Source: Curtobacterium sp. 9128 (GTDB lineage Bacteria > Actinomycetota > Actinomycetes > Actinomycetales > Microbacteriaceae). From it: a stretch of DNA of 64,000 bases. This document shows, in pieces, positions 20,685 to 27,530 of the stretch (the stretch's first letter is position 1; each line of letters begins with the position of its first letter). The translations under genes were made by a program, and so were the position numbers. The stretch covers positions 186,001 through 250,000 of the forward strand of contig NZ_VEAF01000005.1 of NCBI RefSeq assembly GCF_007673775.1, given 5' to 3'. The notes under the pieces were generated by a model. It made no database searches, was not told the origin of the DNA, and saw nothing but the letters and a program-made list of their open reading frames with translations.

Positions 20685-21314
20685 TCAGGACTGGGCGTCG
20701 GGCTCGGCTGCCGCGGTCGGGGCTTCGCCGTCGCTGACGGTGCCGCCGCCGCCGATGACCTCGGCGCTGGACGCACGGAGGTGGTCGACGAAGCCGTACT
20801 CGAGCGCTTCCTGCGCCGTGAACCAGTTGTCGCGGTCGTTGTCCTTGAGCACCTGCTCGACCGTCTTGCCGGTCTGCTCGGCGGTCAGTTCGGCCATCCG
20901 CTGCTTCATGTCGAGGATGACCTTGGCCTGCGTCTGGATGTCGGCAGCGGTGCCACCGAACCCGCCGGACGGCTGGTGCAGCAGCACACGCGCGTTCGGG
21001 GTGATGTAGCGCTTGCCCGGCGTGCCGGACGAGAGCAGGAACTGCCCCATCGAGGCGGCGAGGCCGATGCCCACCGTGACGATGTCGTTCGGCACGAACT
21101 GCATCGTGTCGTAGATCGCCATGCCGGCGGTGATCGAACCACCGGGCGAGTTGATGTAGAGGTAGATGTCCTTCTCAGGGTCCTCGGCGGCGAGCAGCAG
21201 CAGCTTGGCTGCGATCTCGTTCGAGTTGTCGTCGCGGACCTCGGAGCCGAGCCACACGATCCGGTCTCTCAGAAGGCGGTCAAAAACACTGGGGTTCAGT
21301 GTTGCTTCGGCCAT
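20685..21314 (-). CDS. clpP1: ATP-dependent Clp protease proteolytic subunit (first of pair)
   Basis: The catalytic Ser lies in [14 protein letters not shown] and the His in [11 protein letters not shown]; the [19 protein letters not shown] helix is characteristic. Length 209, with a Gly/Ala/Glu-rich C-terminal tail. In relatives the paired ClpP subunits are both needed for an active chamber. It is first in the clpP1-clpP2 operon; the leader contains a candidate ClgR site (21382-21398), so activation during protein stress is likely. The start codon at 21314 gives the usual short head before [14 protein letters not shown]. Confidence 0.94.
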   Translation of the reverse strand: MAEATLNPSVFDRLLRDRIVWLGSEVRDDNSNEIAAKLLLLAAEDPEKDIYLYINSPGGSITAGMAIYDTMQFVPNDIVTVGIGLAASMGQFLLSSGTPGKRYITPNARVLLHQPSGGFGGTAADIQTQAKVILDMKQRMAELTAEQTGKTVEQVLKDNDRDNWFTAQEALEYGFVDHLRASSAEVIGGGGTVSDGEAPTAAAEPDAQS

Positions 21315-21381
21315 GGAAAAGCTCCCGTTCAGTTGTCGCTTGATGTCGAACTTATCGGTTGCAACGCACCACTTCGCGCCT

Positions 21382-21398
21382 GTTCGCTGTCGGCAATG
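21382..21398 (-). promoter_or_regulatory. Candidate ClgR binding site upstream of clpP1P2
   Basis: Minus-strand TTGCCGACAGCGAAC matches ten of eleven core positions of the Corynebacterium ClgR consensus CGCYNANRGCG plus its WWS flank. It lies about 70-85 bases upstream of clpP1, where ClgR is known to activate clpP genes in actinobacteria. The match is by eye. Confidence 0.5.
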
Positions 21399-21416
21399 CG
21401 CGCGCCCGGAAACGCA

Positions 21417-21452
21417 CAGGAGGCGCGGTGCCAGCTGGCACCGCGCCTCCTG
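21417..21452. terminator. Perfect palindromic terminator after tig
   Basis: Thirty-six bases of perfect dyad (arms CAGGAGGCGCGGTGCCAG) between the tig stop and the clpP1 leader, which separates the two transcription units. Confidence 0.9.
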
Positions 21453-21482
21453 TTCATGACGCTGGTCGCGTCGGGAGCCGGA

Positions 21483-22793
21483 CTACTCGGCGTCCGCCGT
21501 GACGGGCTCCTGGGCGACACCCGCGGTGAACGCGGAGAGGTCGACGTCGTTGCCCTCGGTGTCCTTGACGGTCACCTTGGCGAGGACGGTCGCGATGGCC
21601 TTCGAGCGGGCGACCTCGCCGACCATGCCGGGGATCTGGCCGTTCTGGTCGATCACCTTGATGAACTCGCCGGGCTCCATGCCGTACTGCGCAGCGGCCT
21701 GGATGAGGTACTGGGTCAGTTCCTCCTGCGAGACCTGGATCGACTCCTTCTCGGCGATGGAGTCGAGGAGGATCTGCGAGCGGAAGGCGGTCTCGCTGGA
21801 CTCGGCGACCTCCTTGCGGTGCTCGTCGTCCTCGAGACGGTTCTCCTGCTCGAGGTGACGGTGGACCTCGTCCTCGATGAGCTTCTCGGAGATCGGGATC
21901 TCGACGTCCTCGAGGAGCTTCTCGACGAGCTTGTCGCGGGCAGCAGCACCCTGACCGAAGGTCTTCGACTTCTTGATCTGCTCCTTGAGGTCGCCCTTGA
22001 GCTCGTCGATCGTGTCGAACTGGCTGGCGATCTGCGCGAACTCGTCGTCGGCCTCGGGGAGCTCGCGCTCCTTGACGGCGGTGACGGTCACGGCGATCTG
22101 CGCGGTCTCGCCCTCGCGGTCGCCGCCGACGAGCTTGGACTCGAAGGTGGTGGACTCACCGGCGGTGAGGGACTCGAGTGCCTCGTCGATGCCCTCGAGC
22201 AGGTCGCCGGAGCCGATCTCGTAGGAGACGCCGGTGGCCGAGTCGACCTCGTCGTCACCGATGGTGGCGGTGAGGTCGATCTGCGCGAAGTCGCCCTTGG
22301 TCGCCGGACGGTCGACCGTGACGAGCGTGCCGAAGCGGGTGCGCAGGTTCTGCAGCTCCTCCTCGATCTCCTCGTCGGAGACCTCCACCGCGTCGACCGT
22401 CAGCTCGTAGGAGCTGTAGTCGGGCAGGTCGAACTCGGGACGGACGTCCACCTCGAAGGTGAGGACGAGGTCGCCCGTGAAGTCCTTGACGTTCGGGAGC
22501 TCGGCCACGTCGGCCTCGGCACGGCCGAGGATGCGGAGCTCCTGCTCTTCGACCGCCTGGCGGTAGAAGGTGTCGATCGCGTCGCCGACGGCGTGGTTCA
22601 GGACCTCGCCGCGGCCGACACGCTGGTCGACGATCGCCGGCGGGACCTTGCCCTTGCGGAAGCCGGGGATGTTGATCTGCTCGGCGATGTGCTTGTACGC
22701 GTGGTCGATGCTCGGCTTGAGCTCTTCCGGCGTCACGTTCACCGTGAGCTTGACGCGGGTCTCGCTCACCTTGTCGACGGTGCTGTTGGCCAA
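21483..22793 (-). CDS. tig: Trigger factor, ribosome-associated chaperone and peptidyl-prolyl isomerase
   Basis: Binds the ribosome exit tunnel and folds nascent chains. The ribosome-binding signature appears as [19 protein letters not shown] near residues 37-55, followed by the FKBP-like PPIase domain (about 150-240) and a helical C-terminal chaperone domain. Length 436 with an acidic tail. TTG 22793 is chosen because it follows AGGAG at 8 bases and precedes the conserved start; the longer frame runs through tRNA-Pro and is impossible. Neighbouring clpP genes fit its usual setting. Confidence 0.95.
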   Translation of the reverse strand: MANSTVDKVSETRVKLTVNVTPEELKPSIDHAYKHIAEQINIPGFRKGKVPPAIVDQRVGRGEVLNHAVGDAIDTFYRQAVEEQELRILGRAEADVAELPNVKDFTGDLVLTFEVDVRPEFDLPDYSSYELTVDAVEVSDEEIEEELQNLRTRFGTLVTVDRPATKGDFAQIDLTATIGDDEVDSATGVSYEIGSGDLLEGIDEALESLTAGESTTFESKLVGGDREGETAQIAVTVTAVKERELPEADDEFAQIASQFDTIDELKGDLKEQIKKSKTFGQGAAARDKLVEKLLEDVEIPISEKLIEDEVHRHLEQENRLEDDEHRKEVAESSETAFRSQILLDSIAEKESIQVSQEELTQYLIQAAAQYGMEPGEFIKVIDQNGQIPGMVGEVARSKAIATVLAKVTVKDTEGNDVDLSAFTAGVAQEPVTADAE

Positions 22794-22831
22794 GGGGGGT
22801 TCTCCTGATGGTTGGCGGTGGTGTGTCCTGG

Positions 22832-22905
22832 TCGGGGCGACAGGATTTGAACCTGCGACCTCCCGCTCCCAAAGCGGGCGCTCTACCAAGCTGAGCTACG
22901 CCCCG
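22832..22905 (-). tRNA. tRNA-Pro (anticodon TGG)
   Basis: A 74-base cloverleaf on the minus strand: acceptor CGGGGCG pairs with CGCCCCG, anticodon stem CCGCT/AGCGG holds loop TTTGGGA with TGG, and the T arm has GGTTCAAATCC. The CCA end is not encoded. It ends 38 bases before tig and could be co-transcribed with it. Confidence 0.96.
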
Positions 22906-22961
22906 TTTCGCTGGGCCAGGTGCTCGCGCACACCCGAGGGGCGCATGCGACGCCGATGAGT

Positions 22962-23267
22962 CTAGCGGTCCGCCGGTGTCCGGTTCCCGGGAGGTTCGTC
23001 GGGTGTGTGCAAACTCCGCCGCCACCGGACGCCGACGAGGACCTGTACCCCGAGGGCGGCGAGCGCCAGCACGACGCCGACGACGATCCGCCAGACGTGC
23101 AGGAGCGCATGCCACGGCTGAGCCTGCGGGTCGCCGAAGAGGTCCGGGCGGAGGGAGAACGCCACGGCGGCGAGGAGGACCAGCACGTAGGACAGGACCC
23201 GGAAGCGCTTGATCGTCCGCGCGGAGGACTCGTCGGGCGGCAGGAGGACCATGGGGGCGTCGTTCAT
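22962..23267 (-). CDS. Small two-span membrane protein
   Basis: A 101-residue protein, not recognised. Two hydrophobic segments, about residues 24-40 (VLSYVLVLLAAVAFSL) and 60-78 (IVVGVVLALAALGVQVLV), are joined by a short loop with FGDPQAQPWHALLH; the ends are polar and basic. It is divergent from tRNA-Gly, with 37 bases between starts, and upstream of tRNA-Pro. Similar small proteins are common in Microbacteriaceae, but no function is known to me. Codon pattern supports a real gene. Confidence 0.68.
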   Translation of the reverse strand: MNDAPMVLLPPDESSARTIKRFRVLSYVLVLLAAVAFSLRPDLFGDPQAQPWHALLHVWRIVVGVVLALAALGVQVLVGVRWRRSLHTPDEPPGNRTPADR

Positions 23268-23304
23268 CCGGTACAGTGGTGGCGCTACGCAGCATGCGTA
23301 GTGC

Positions 23305-23378
23305 GGGGATGTAGCTCAATGGTAGAGCCCCAGTCTTCCAAACTGGCTACGCGGGTTCGATTCCCGTCATCCCCTCCA
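23305..23378 (+). tRNA. tRNA-Gly (anticodon TCC)
   Basis: Acceptor GGGGATG pairs with CATCCCC; anticodon stem CCAGT/ACTGG carries loop CTTCCAA with TCC; T arm GCGGG-TTCGATT-CCCGT. Discriminator T at 23375 and an encoded CCA at 23376-23378. A short inverted repeat (CTACGC-AGCAT-GCGTAG, 23285-23301) lies just upstream. Confidence 0.95.
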
Positions 23379-23503
23379 TGAAGTCGGCACTGCGCCGATG
23401 CTCGATCCCCGTCGTCGCCCTGCGACCACTGGCCCGGTGTCTGGTAGCGGACGCGTGCCGCCGTGGCAGGCTGCACGAGTTGCCCGATGTCGAAGGAGTC
23501 AGC

Positions 23504-23803
23504 ATGCCCGCAGTCACACACGTGGTCCTGGTCCAGTGGGCGGACGGCACCGACGCCGCCGCCACTGCCGACGCGATCGCCCAGGAGCACCTCCCGCGGA
23601 TCGACGGGGTGCTCTCCGTCGAGTCCGGCCCGAGCATCAGCAGCGAGGGCAAGGAAGGTGACTTCGACTGGATGCTCGTGGTCGGGTTCCGCGACCGCGA
23701 GGCCCTGGCCGGCTACCTCCCGCACGACGAGCACCGCCCGGTCGCCGAACACATCGGTGCGAACAGCGCACAGGTGGTCGTGTTCGACGTCGAGGGTCGG
23801 TAG
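23504..23803 (+). CDS. Dabb family (stress-responsive A/B barrel) protein
   Basis: A 99-residue ferredoxin-like dimeric barrel protein. THVVLVQWADGTDAAATADAI followed by IDGVLSVESG and the C-terminal HRPVAEHIGANSAQVVVFD fit the Dabb domain. ATG 23504 follows GAAGGAG; the frame is open back to 23378 but the upstream part directly abuts the tRNA and is poorly supported. Dabb proteins include small oxygenases, cyclases and proteins of unknown role, so the activity is open. Confidence 0.8.
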   Translation: MPAVTHVVLVQWADGTDAAATADAIAQEHLPRIDGVLSVESGPSISSEGKEGDFDWMLVVGFRDREALAGYLPHDEHRPVAEHIGANSAQVVVFDVEGR

Positions 23804-23819
23804 CGCCGCGACACCGCTG

Positions 23820-24668
23820 TTACTCGACGAGGGTCGCCAGCCACGTCCGGGGTGACGCTCGCCACTCCACCGGCATGGCATCCCCCGCGGCGTCGATCGC
23901 CCGCTGCCAGCTGAGCACCCGCGGAACGACGCCGAGGGTCGTGCCGAGCTGCACGATGTGCTGGACGTCCGGGTCCTCCCCCACGCCGGGCTCGCCGAAG
24001 AACGTCTCGAGGTAGGCGTCCACCGCGCCCGGGACCTCCTCGCGACCGGCGACGAGCAGGCTCGCGAACGGGTGCGAGACGCAGGCGTCTCCCCAGTCGA
24101 ACGGCACGGCGTCGCGCGCGAACGCGTTCCCGGTGTGCAGGTCGCCGTGGTCGACGGTGGCCATCGGCATCAGCTCGTCGAGCTCGGCGGCGGCGTCGCG
24201 GAGCACCGCGAGGACCGACCGGTGCTCCGGAGCCCAACGCTCGACGAGCTCGGCCGCCACCTCGGGCAGCACCGACAGGCGCAGGTCAGGCACCCCGGCG
24301 CGGACCAGGTCCTCGGCAGCGGCGGGCTCGGTGGCCCACTGGAGCTCGGCGTAGTGGCGCAGCACCTCGTGCCAGACGGTGTCGCGCTCGTCGACCTCCC
24401 GGACGACCGGGCCGCCGTCAGGGAGCAGGACGTGGGGACCCTCCGCGGCGACCGGCCGCTGGACGTGCGGGACGCCGTGGAGCGCGAGCACCTCGAGCAG
24501 GGCCGGCTCGACGCCGATCACCTCCGGCGCGGTCTTCAGGTACAGGTCGCCGTCGTCGGTCCCGACACGCCAGATGGTGCTCCACGCGCGACGGCGCACC
24601 TCCACGACGTCGCGGACCTCCCGTCCCTGCTCCGCCAGGGCCGACCGGGCCCACGTCACCGCATCCAT
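23820..24668 (-). CDS. Aminoglycoside phosphotransferase-like kinase
   Basis: A 282-residue protein of the APH/choline kinase fold. The catalytic loop is VDHGDLHTGNAF and the metal-binding segment is PFDWGDACVSHPF (a D in place of DFG). The N-lobe has LYLKTAPEV, which carries the ATP-anchoring Lys. The family phosphorylates small alcohols, including antibiotics, but chromosomal actinobacterial members rarely act in resistance, so the substrate is unknown. ATG 24668 is used; the frame continues far upstream through a repeat region and is not believable there. Converges with the Dabb gene. Confidence 0.78.
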   Translation of the reverse strand: MDAVTWARSALAEQGREVRDVVEVRRRAWSTIWRVGTDDGDLYLKTAPEVIGVEPALLEVLALHGVPHVQRPVAAEGPHVLLPDGGPVVREVDERDTVWHEVLRHYAELQWATEPAAAEDLVRAGVPDLRLSVLPEVAAELVERWAPEHRSVLAVLRDAAAELDELMPMATVDHGDLHTGNAFARDAVPFDWGDACVSHPFASLLVAGREEVPGAVDAYLETFFGEPGVGEDPDVQHIVQLGTTLGVVPRVLSWQRAIDAAGDAMPVEWRASPRTWLATLVE

Positions 24669-24772
24669 CCCGTCACCGTACGGCACCCGTCGGGGGCGAG
24701 CCGTGCCTCCAGTCCGGGTGGAGGGCGACACGCGAAGCGGGTGGACACGACCCGCACTACGCTGCGCCGGAC

Positions 24773-24802
24773 TTGACGGAGCATTCGAACACACGTTCGA
24801 AT
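24773..24802 (+). promoter_or_regulatory. SOS-type promoter with perfect LexA box
   Basis: TTCGAACACACGTTCGAA at 24784-24801 contains the full mycobacterial/actinobacterial LexA box TCGAAC-N4-GTTCGA. It sits between a -35-like TTGACG (24773-24778) and a -10-like TCGAAT (24797-24802), whose position would start RNA at or near GTG 24810. LexA bound here would occlude the promoter. Confidence 0.82.
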
Positions 24803-24809
24803 AGCGGTC

Positions 24810-25121
24810 GTGGGACGGCGTCGCGAGAACCGGTGGCAGCCCCCGGAACACCCGGAGGTCGAACGCCCGCGCGCCTACTCGCTGTCGGACGACGCGCGCG
24901 GTCAGGACGCGTGCCACGCGGTGACGCCGATGCCGGTGTGGGCGTGGATCCAGTTCCCGACGTTCCACGTGCGGGTGAAGGCGTTCGCGAAGAGCTGGAC
25001 GCGTGATGCGGTGCTCGTCGAGTGGGCGCAGTTCGGGCAGCAGGCCGAGGCGTGGGTGTGGCGGTCCGCGGTGAAGCACCGCACGCTGCGGGTCGACCGG
25101 GAACACGGACCGCAGCGGTGA
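24810..25121 (+). CDS. Predicted LexA-controlled small protein of unknown function
   Basis: A 103-residue protein rich in Trp, Arg and His, with no signal peptide or membrane segment. Notable segments are ENRWQPPEHPEVERPRAYSL, a central TPMPVWAWIQFP and the C-terminal WTRDAVLVEW. The GTG at 24810 begins 7-9 bases after a -10-like hexamer, so the message is probably leaderless, and a perfect LexA box overlaps that promoter. I believe similar proteins occur in many actinobacteria, sometimes near imuB/dnaE2 mutagenesis genes, but I cannot confirm this here. DNA-damage response is inferred from the operator alone. Confidence 0.72.
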   Translation: MGRRRENRWQPPEHPEVERPRAYSLSDDARGQDACHAVTPMPVWAWIQFPTFHVRVKAFAKSWTRDAVLVEWAQFGQQAEAWVWRSAVKHRTLRVDREHGPQR

Positions 25122-25500
25122 CGAGGGGCGAGGTGCGGGGATCGCACGGTGCGCGGGGGCGCACGGTGCGTGGTTGGCGGGCGGCGGGCGGGCGCCGTGC
25201 GGGGCGAGGTCGCACGGTGCGGGGATGGCGGGCGGCGGGTGGGCGCCGTGCGGGGCAAGGTCGCACGGTGCGAGGTTGCGCGAGTACCGGACGATGCCGC
25301 GGCGCACGGTGCGAGGTTGCGCGAGTACCGGACGATGCCGCGGCGCACGGTGCGAGGTTGCCGGGCGATCCGCGGGCGCACCGTGCGAGGTTGGCGGCCG
25401 GTGCGAGGTTGCACGCGTGGTGCGACGTCAGCGCCCTGCACGGGGCGACTAACCGGGCACCACCCGACCGCGCCGCGAACAACCTCGCACCGTGCTGCCC
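25122..25500. repeat. Repeat field: 41-bp and ~50-bp tandem units built on CGCACGGTGCGAGGTTG
   Basis: A 41-base unit starting CGCACGGTGCGAGGTTGCG is present in two exact tandem copies (25262-25302, 25303-25343) plus a partial third. Just upstream, a unit of about 50 bases with GGCGGGCGGCGGG and GGCGCCGTGCGGGGC is present twice (about 25170-25270). The core GCACGGTGCGAGGTTG occurs six or more times, and its complement CAACCTCGCACCGTGC at 25480-25495 makes a long inverted pair. No gene is credible in 25122-25600; translated frames are pure repeat. Confidence 0.82.
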
Positions 25501-25605
25501 CGCCCGCGCACCGCCCCCGCACGCCCCGCTCGCACACCCCACCCCCGCACCCCACCCCCACACCCCGCCTCACCATCCCGCGAAAGGTCCGTATGACGCA
25601 CTCGA

Positions 25606-25674
25606 TTGACACACCCCCGGACCGGGCGGGATCGTTTACGCAGTACCGGTACGCAAAGAAACTCGATCATCGAG
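25606..25674. promoter_or_regulatory. Palindrome cluster upstream of a small gene
   Basis: TTGACA (25606-25611) is a consensus -35, though no good -10 lies at 16-18 bases. Two perfect palindromes follow: GTACCGGTAC (25643-25652) and CTCGAT-C-ATCGAG (25662-25674). They lie 37-68 bases before the ATG at 25711 and may be regulator binding sites. Confidence 0.4.
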
Positions 25675-25710
25675 GTATCGATCGCGAACGCACCACCGGA
25701 AGGAGGCACC

Positions 25711-25863
25711 ATGAAACGCAGCGAGGTGCCGTCCTGGGTGGCACACGTCCTCACGCCACCCGAGGTCATCGCCGCCTACGTCGAGCGGCGGGTCAACGAC
25801 CCGGCGCTCCTGTCGGGTGACCAGCACGAACCCACCTACGCGGACTTCCTCCGCGACGAGTAG
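25711..25863 (+). CDS. Small hypothetical protein, 50 residues
   Basis: Short acidic soluble protein (MKRSEVPSWVAHVL start, YADFLRDE end), not recognised. ATG 25711 follows an excellent AAGGAGG at 6-base spacing and an upstream region with palindromes, which argues that it is translated. Its last 28 bases overlap the 3' end of the convergent EamA gene. Its composition (Trp, Pro, acidic end) would suit a small regulatory or antitoxin-like peptide, but nothing proves that. Confidence 0.55.
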   Translation: MKRSEVPSWVAHVLTPPEVIAAYVERRVNDPALLSGDQHEPTYADFLRDE

Positions 25864-26693
25864 ACCGTCACGCCGACGCTCGCCGCGGTGACGCAGGCGA
25901 GCGCGAGCAGTTCCACGAACGAGAGCGCCTCGCGGAGCACGAGGAGCCCGGCGAGGGCCGCGACGGCCGGCCCGAGGCTCTGCAGGACGCCGAAGACCCG
26001 CGTCGGCATGCGCCGGAGCGCGAGCATCTCGAGGGCGTAGGGCAGCACGCTCGACAGCACGGCGACGGCGCCGAACACGACGAGCAGCGACGGGTCGCGG
26101 GTGACGCCGGCGACGGCCGATCCGAGGCCGAACGGCAGCGACACGAGCATCGCCACGACCATCGAGACCGCCAGTCCGTCGACACCCGGGATGATCGACC
26201 CGACGTGCCGGTTCATCACGATGTACCCGGCCCAGCACGCGGCGGCGGCCACCGCGGCCGCGACGCCCCCGACCTCGGTCACGGCGGACGGTCCCACGCC
26301 GAGCAGCACGACCCCGGCGAGCGCGAGGGCTGCCCAGAGCACGTCGCGCCAGCGTCGGGTGTGCACGAGCGACAGAGTGAGGGGTCCGAGGAACTCGATC
26401 GTCACGGCGACACCGATCGGGATGCTCGCGAACGCCAGGTAGATGAAGACGTTCATCCCGCCGAGCGCCAGCCCGAGCCCGACGGCGCCGAGCCACTGCG
26501 CGCGGGTCCAGTGCCGCACGCGCGGACGGACGACGAGCGCGAGGACGACCGCGCCGATCACGAGCCGGAGCGTGGCGGCGCCGACGGACCCGACCTCGTC
26601 GAAGCGGGTCTTCGCGATCGCGGCACCGAGCTGCACGGAGACGATGGCGGCGAAGGCCAGCACCGGAGCGGGGAGCCGCGCGGGCCCGGTCAT
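25836..26693 (-). CDS. EamA family transporter (RhtA-like, ten spans)
   Basis: Predicted drug/metabolite or amino acid exporter of the DMT superfamily. The 285-residue chain has about ten hydrophobic segments and two internal EamA repeats; the conserved VTIEFLGPLTLSL and VLPYALEMLALRRMPTRVFGVL are typical of RhtA-type threonine/homoserine exporters. ATG 26693 overlaps the stop of the response regulator gene by ATGA, so the two are translationally coupled. Whether the regulator controls export is not evident. Confidence 0.86.
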   Translation of the reverse strand: MTGPARLPAPVLAFAAIVSVQLGAAIAKTRFDEVGSVGAATLRLVIGAVVLALVVRPRVRHWTRAQWLGAVGLGLALGGMNVFIYLAFASIPIGVAVTIEFLGPLTLSLVHTRRWRDVLWAALALAGVVLLGVGPSAVTEVGGVAAAVAAAACWAGYIVMNRHVGSIIPGVDGLAVSMVVAMLVSLPFGLGSAVAGVTRDPSLLVVFGAVAVLSSVLPYALEMLALRRMPTRVFGVLQSLGPAVAALAGLLVLREALSFVELLALACVTAASVGVTVYSSRRKSA

Positions 26694-27352
26694 CCGAGGT
26701 AGGCGAGCACGGCGAGGACGCGACGGTGGTCCTCGCCGGTGTCCTCGAGCGCGAGCTTGGCGAAGATGCTCGACACGTGCTTCTCGACGGCGCCGGTGCC
26801 GATGACGAGCGCGCGGGCGATGGCCGCGTTGGTCCGTCCCTCGGCCATGAGCCCGAGGACGTCGCGCTCGCGCGGGGTGAGGGCCGCGATCGGGTCGCGG
26901 CGGCGGCTCATCAGCTGCGTGACGACCTCGGGGTCGAGCACGGTACCGCCGGAGGCCACGCGGCGGACGGCGTCGTCGATCTCCTCGAGCCGGGTGACGC
27001 GGTCCTTCAGGAGGTAGCCGATGCCGGAGGTGCCGGAGGCCAGGACGTCCTCGGCGTAGGTGGCCTCGACGTACTGGGACAGCAGCAGCACACCGGTCGC
27101 CGGCGCGAGCCGTCGGGTCTCGACGGCGGCGCGCACGCCCTCGTCGGTGAAGGTCGGCGGCATCCGGACGTCCATCACGACGACGTCGGGAGCGCCCTGC
27201 GGGAGGGTCGCGAGGAACGAGTCGGCGTCGGAGTACTGTCCGACGACGTCGATGCCCGCCTCGTCGAGCACGCGGGACAGCCCCTCGCGGAGGAGGACCG
27301 CGTCGTCGACGACGACGGCCCGGATGCGTGCTGCATCCGGGCCGTCGGTCAT
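26690..27352 (-). CDS. NarL/FixJ-type response regulator
   Basis: A 220-residue two-component regulator. The receiver domain has the acidic pair VVDDA, the phosphoacceptor Asp in VVVMDVRMPP and the Lys in GYLLKDRV. A LuxR-type HTH follows (LTPRERDVLGLMAEGRTNAAIARALVIGTGAVEKHVSSIFAKL). The partner is the histidine kinase encoded upstream at 27531-28967, separated by a 178-base spacer filled with tandem repeats. Target genes are unknown; the coupled EamA gene is one candidate. Confidence 0.93.
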   Translation of the reverse strand: MTDGPDAARIRAVVVDDAVLLREGLSRVLDEAGIDVVGQYSDADSFLATLPQGAPDVVVMDVRMPPTFTDEGVRAAVETRRLAPATGVLLLSQYVEATYAEDVLASGTSGIGYLLKDRVTRLEEIDDAVRRVASGGTVLDPEVVTQLMSRRRDPIAALTPRERDVLGLMAEGRTNAAIARALVIGTGAVEKHVSSIFAKLALEDTGEDHRRVLAVLAYLG

Positions 27353-27365
27353 GCCCCAACCCTAG

Positions 27366-27530
27366 CGGGAGACCGCCACCCGGGAGACGTGTCCCCGGGA
27401 GACCGCCACCCGGGAGACGTATCCCCGGGAGATCACCACCCGGGAGACGCGTCCCCAGGACACCGCCGCCCGGGCGACGCGTCCCCAGGAGACGCGTCCC
27501 CAGGAGACGCCCGCCCCGGCGACCGCCACC
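27366..27530. repeat. 30-bp tandem repeat array between kinase and regulator genes
   Basis: Units of CGGGAGACCGCCAC plus CCGGGAGACGTGTCC recur at 27366, 27396 and 27426, then decay into 15-base half-units (CCCCAGGAGACGCGT) to 27530. Period is 30 bases and the array fills almost the whole spacer. No stable terminator besides the repeats is seen. Confidence 0.82.

Noticed and set aside
22832..23378. tRNA genes as integration sites of a genomic island
   Set aside because: No integrase, no direct-repeat copy of a tRNA 3' end and no phage genes nearby.
23820..24668. Aminoglycoside resistance gene
   Set aside because: Only the general APH fold motifs are present; no similarity to a known resistance subclass can be recognised and the setting is chromosomal housekeeping.
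25262..25364. Possible CRISPR array
   Set aside because: 41-bp units are directly tandem; no spacers and no cas genes.
25022..25820. Long Arg/Gly-rich open frames across the repeat field
   Set aside because: They translate the repeats themselves, lack ribosome sites and overlap each other in several frames.
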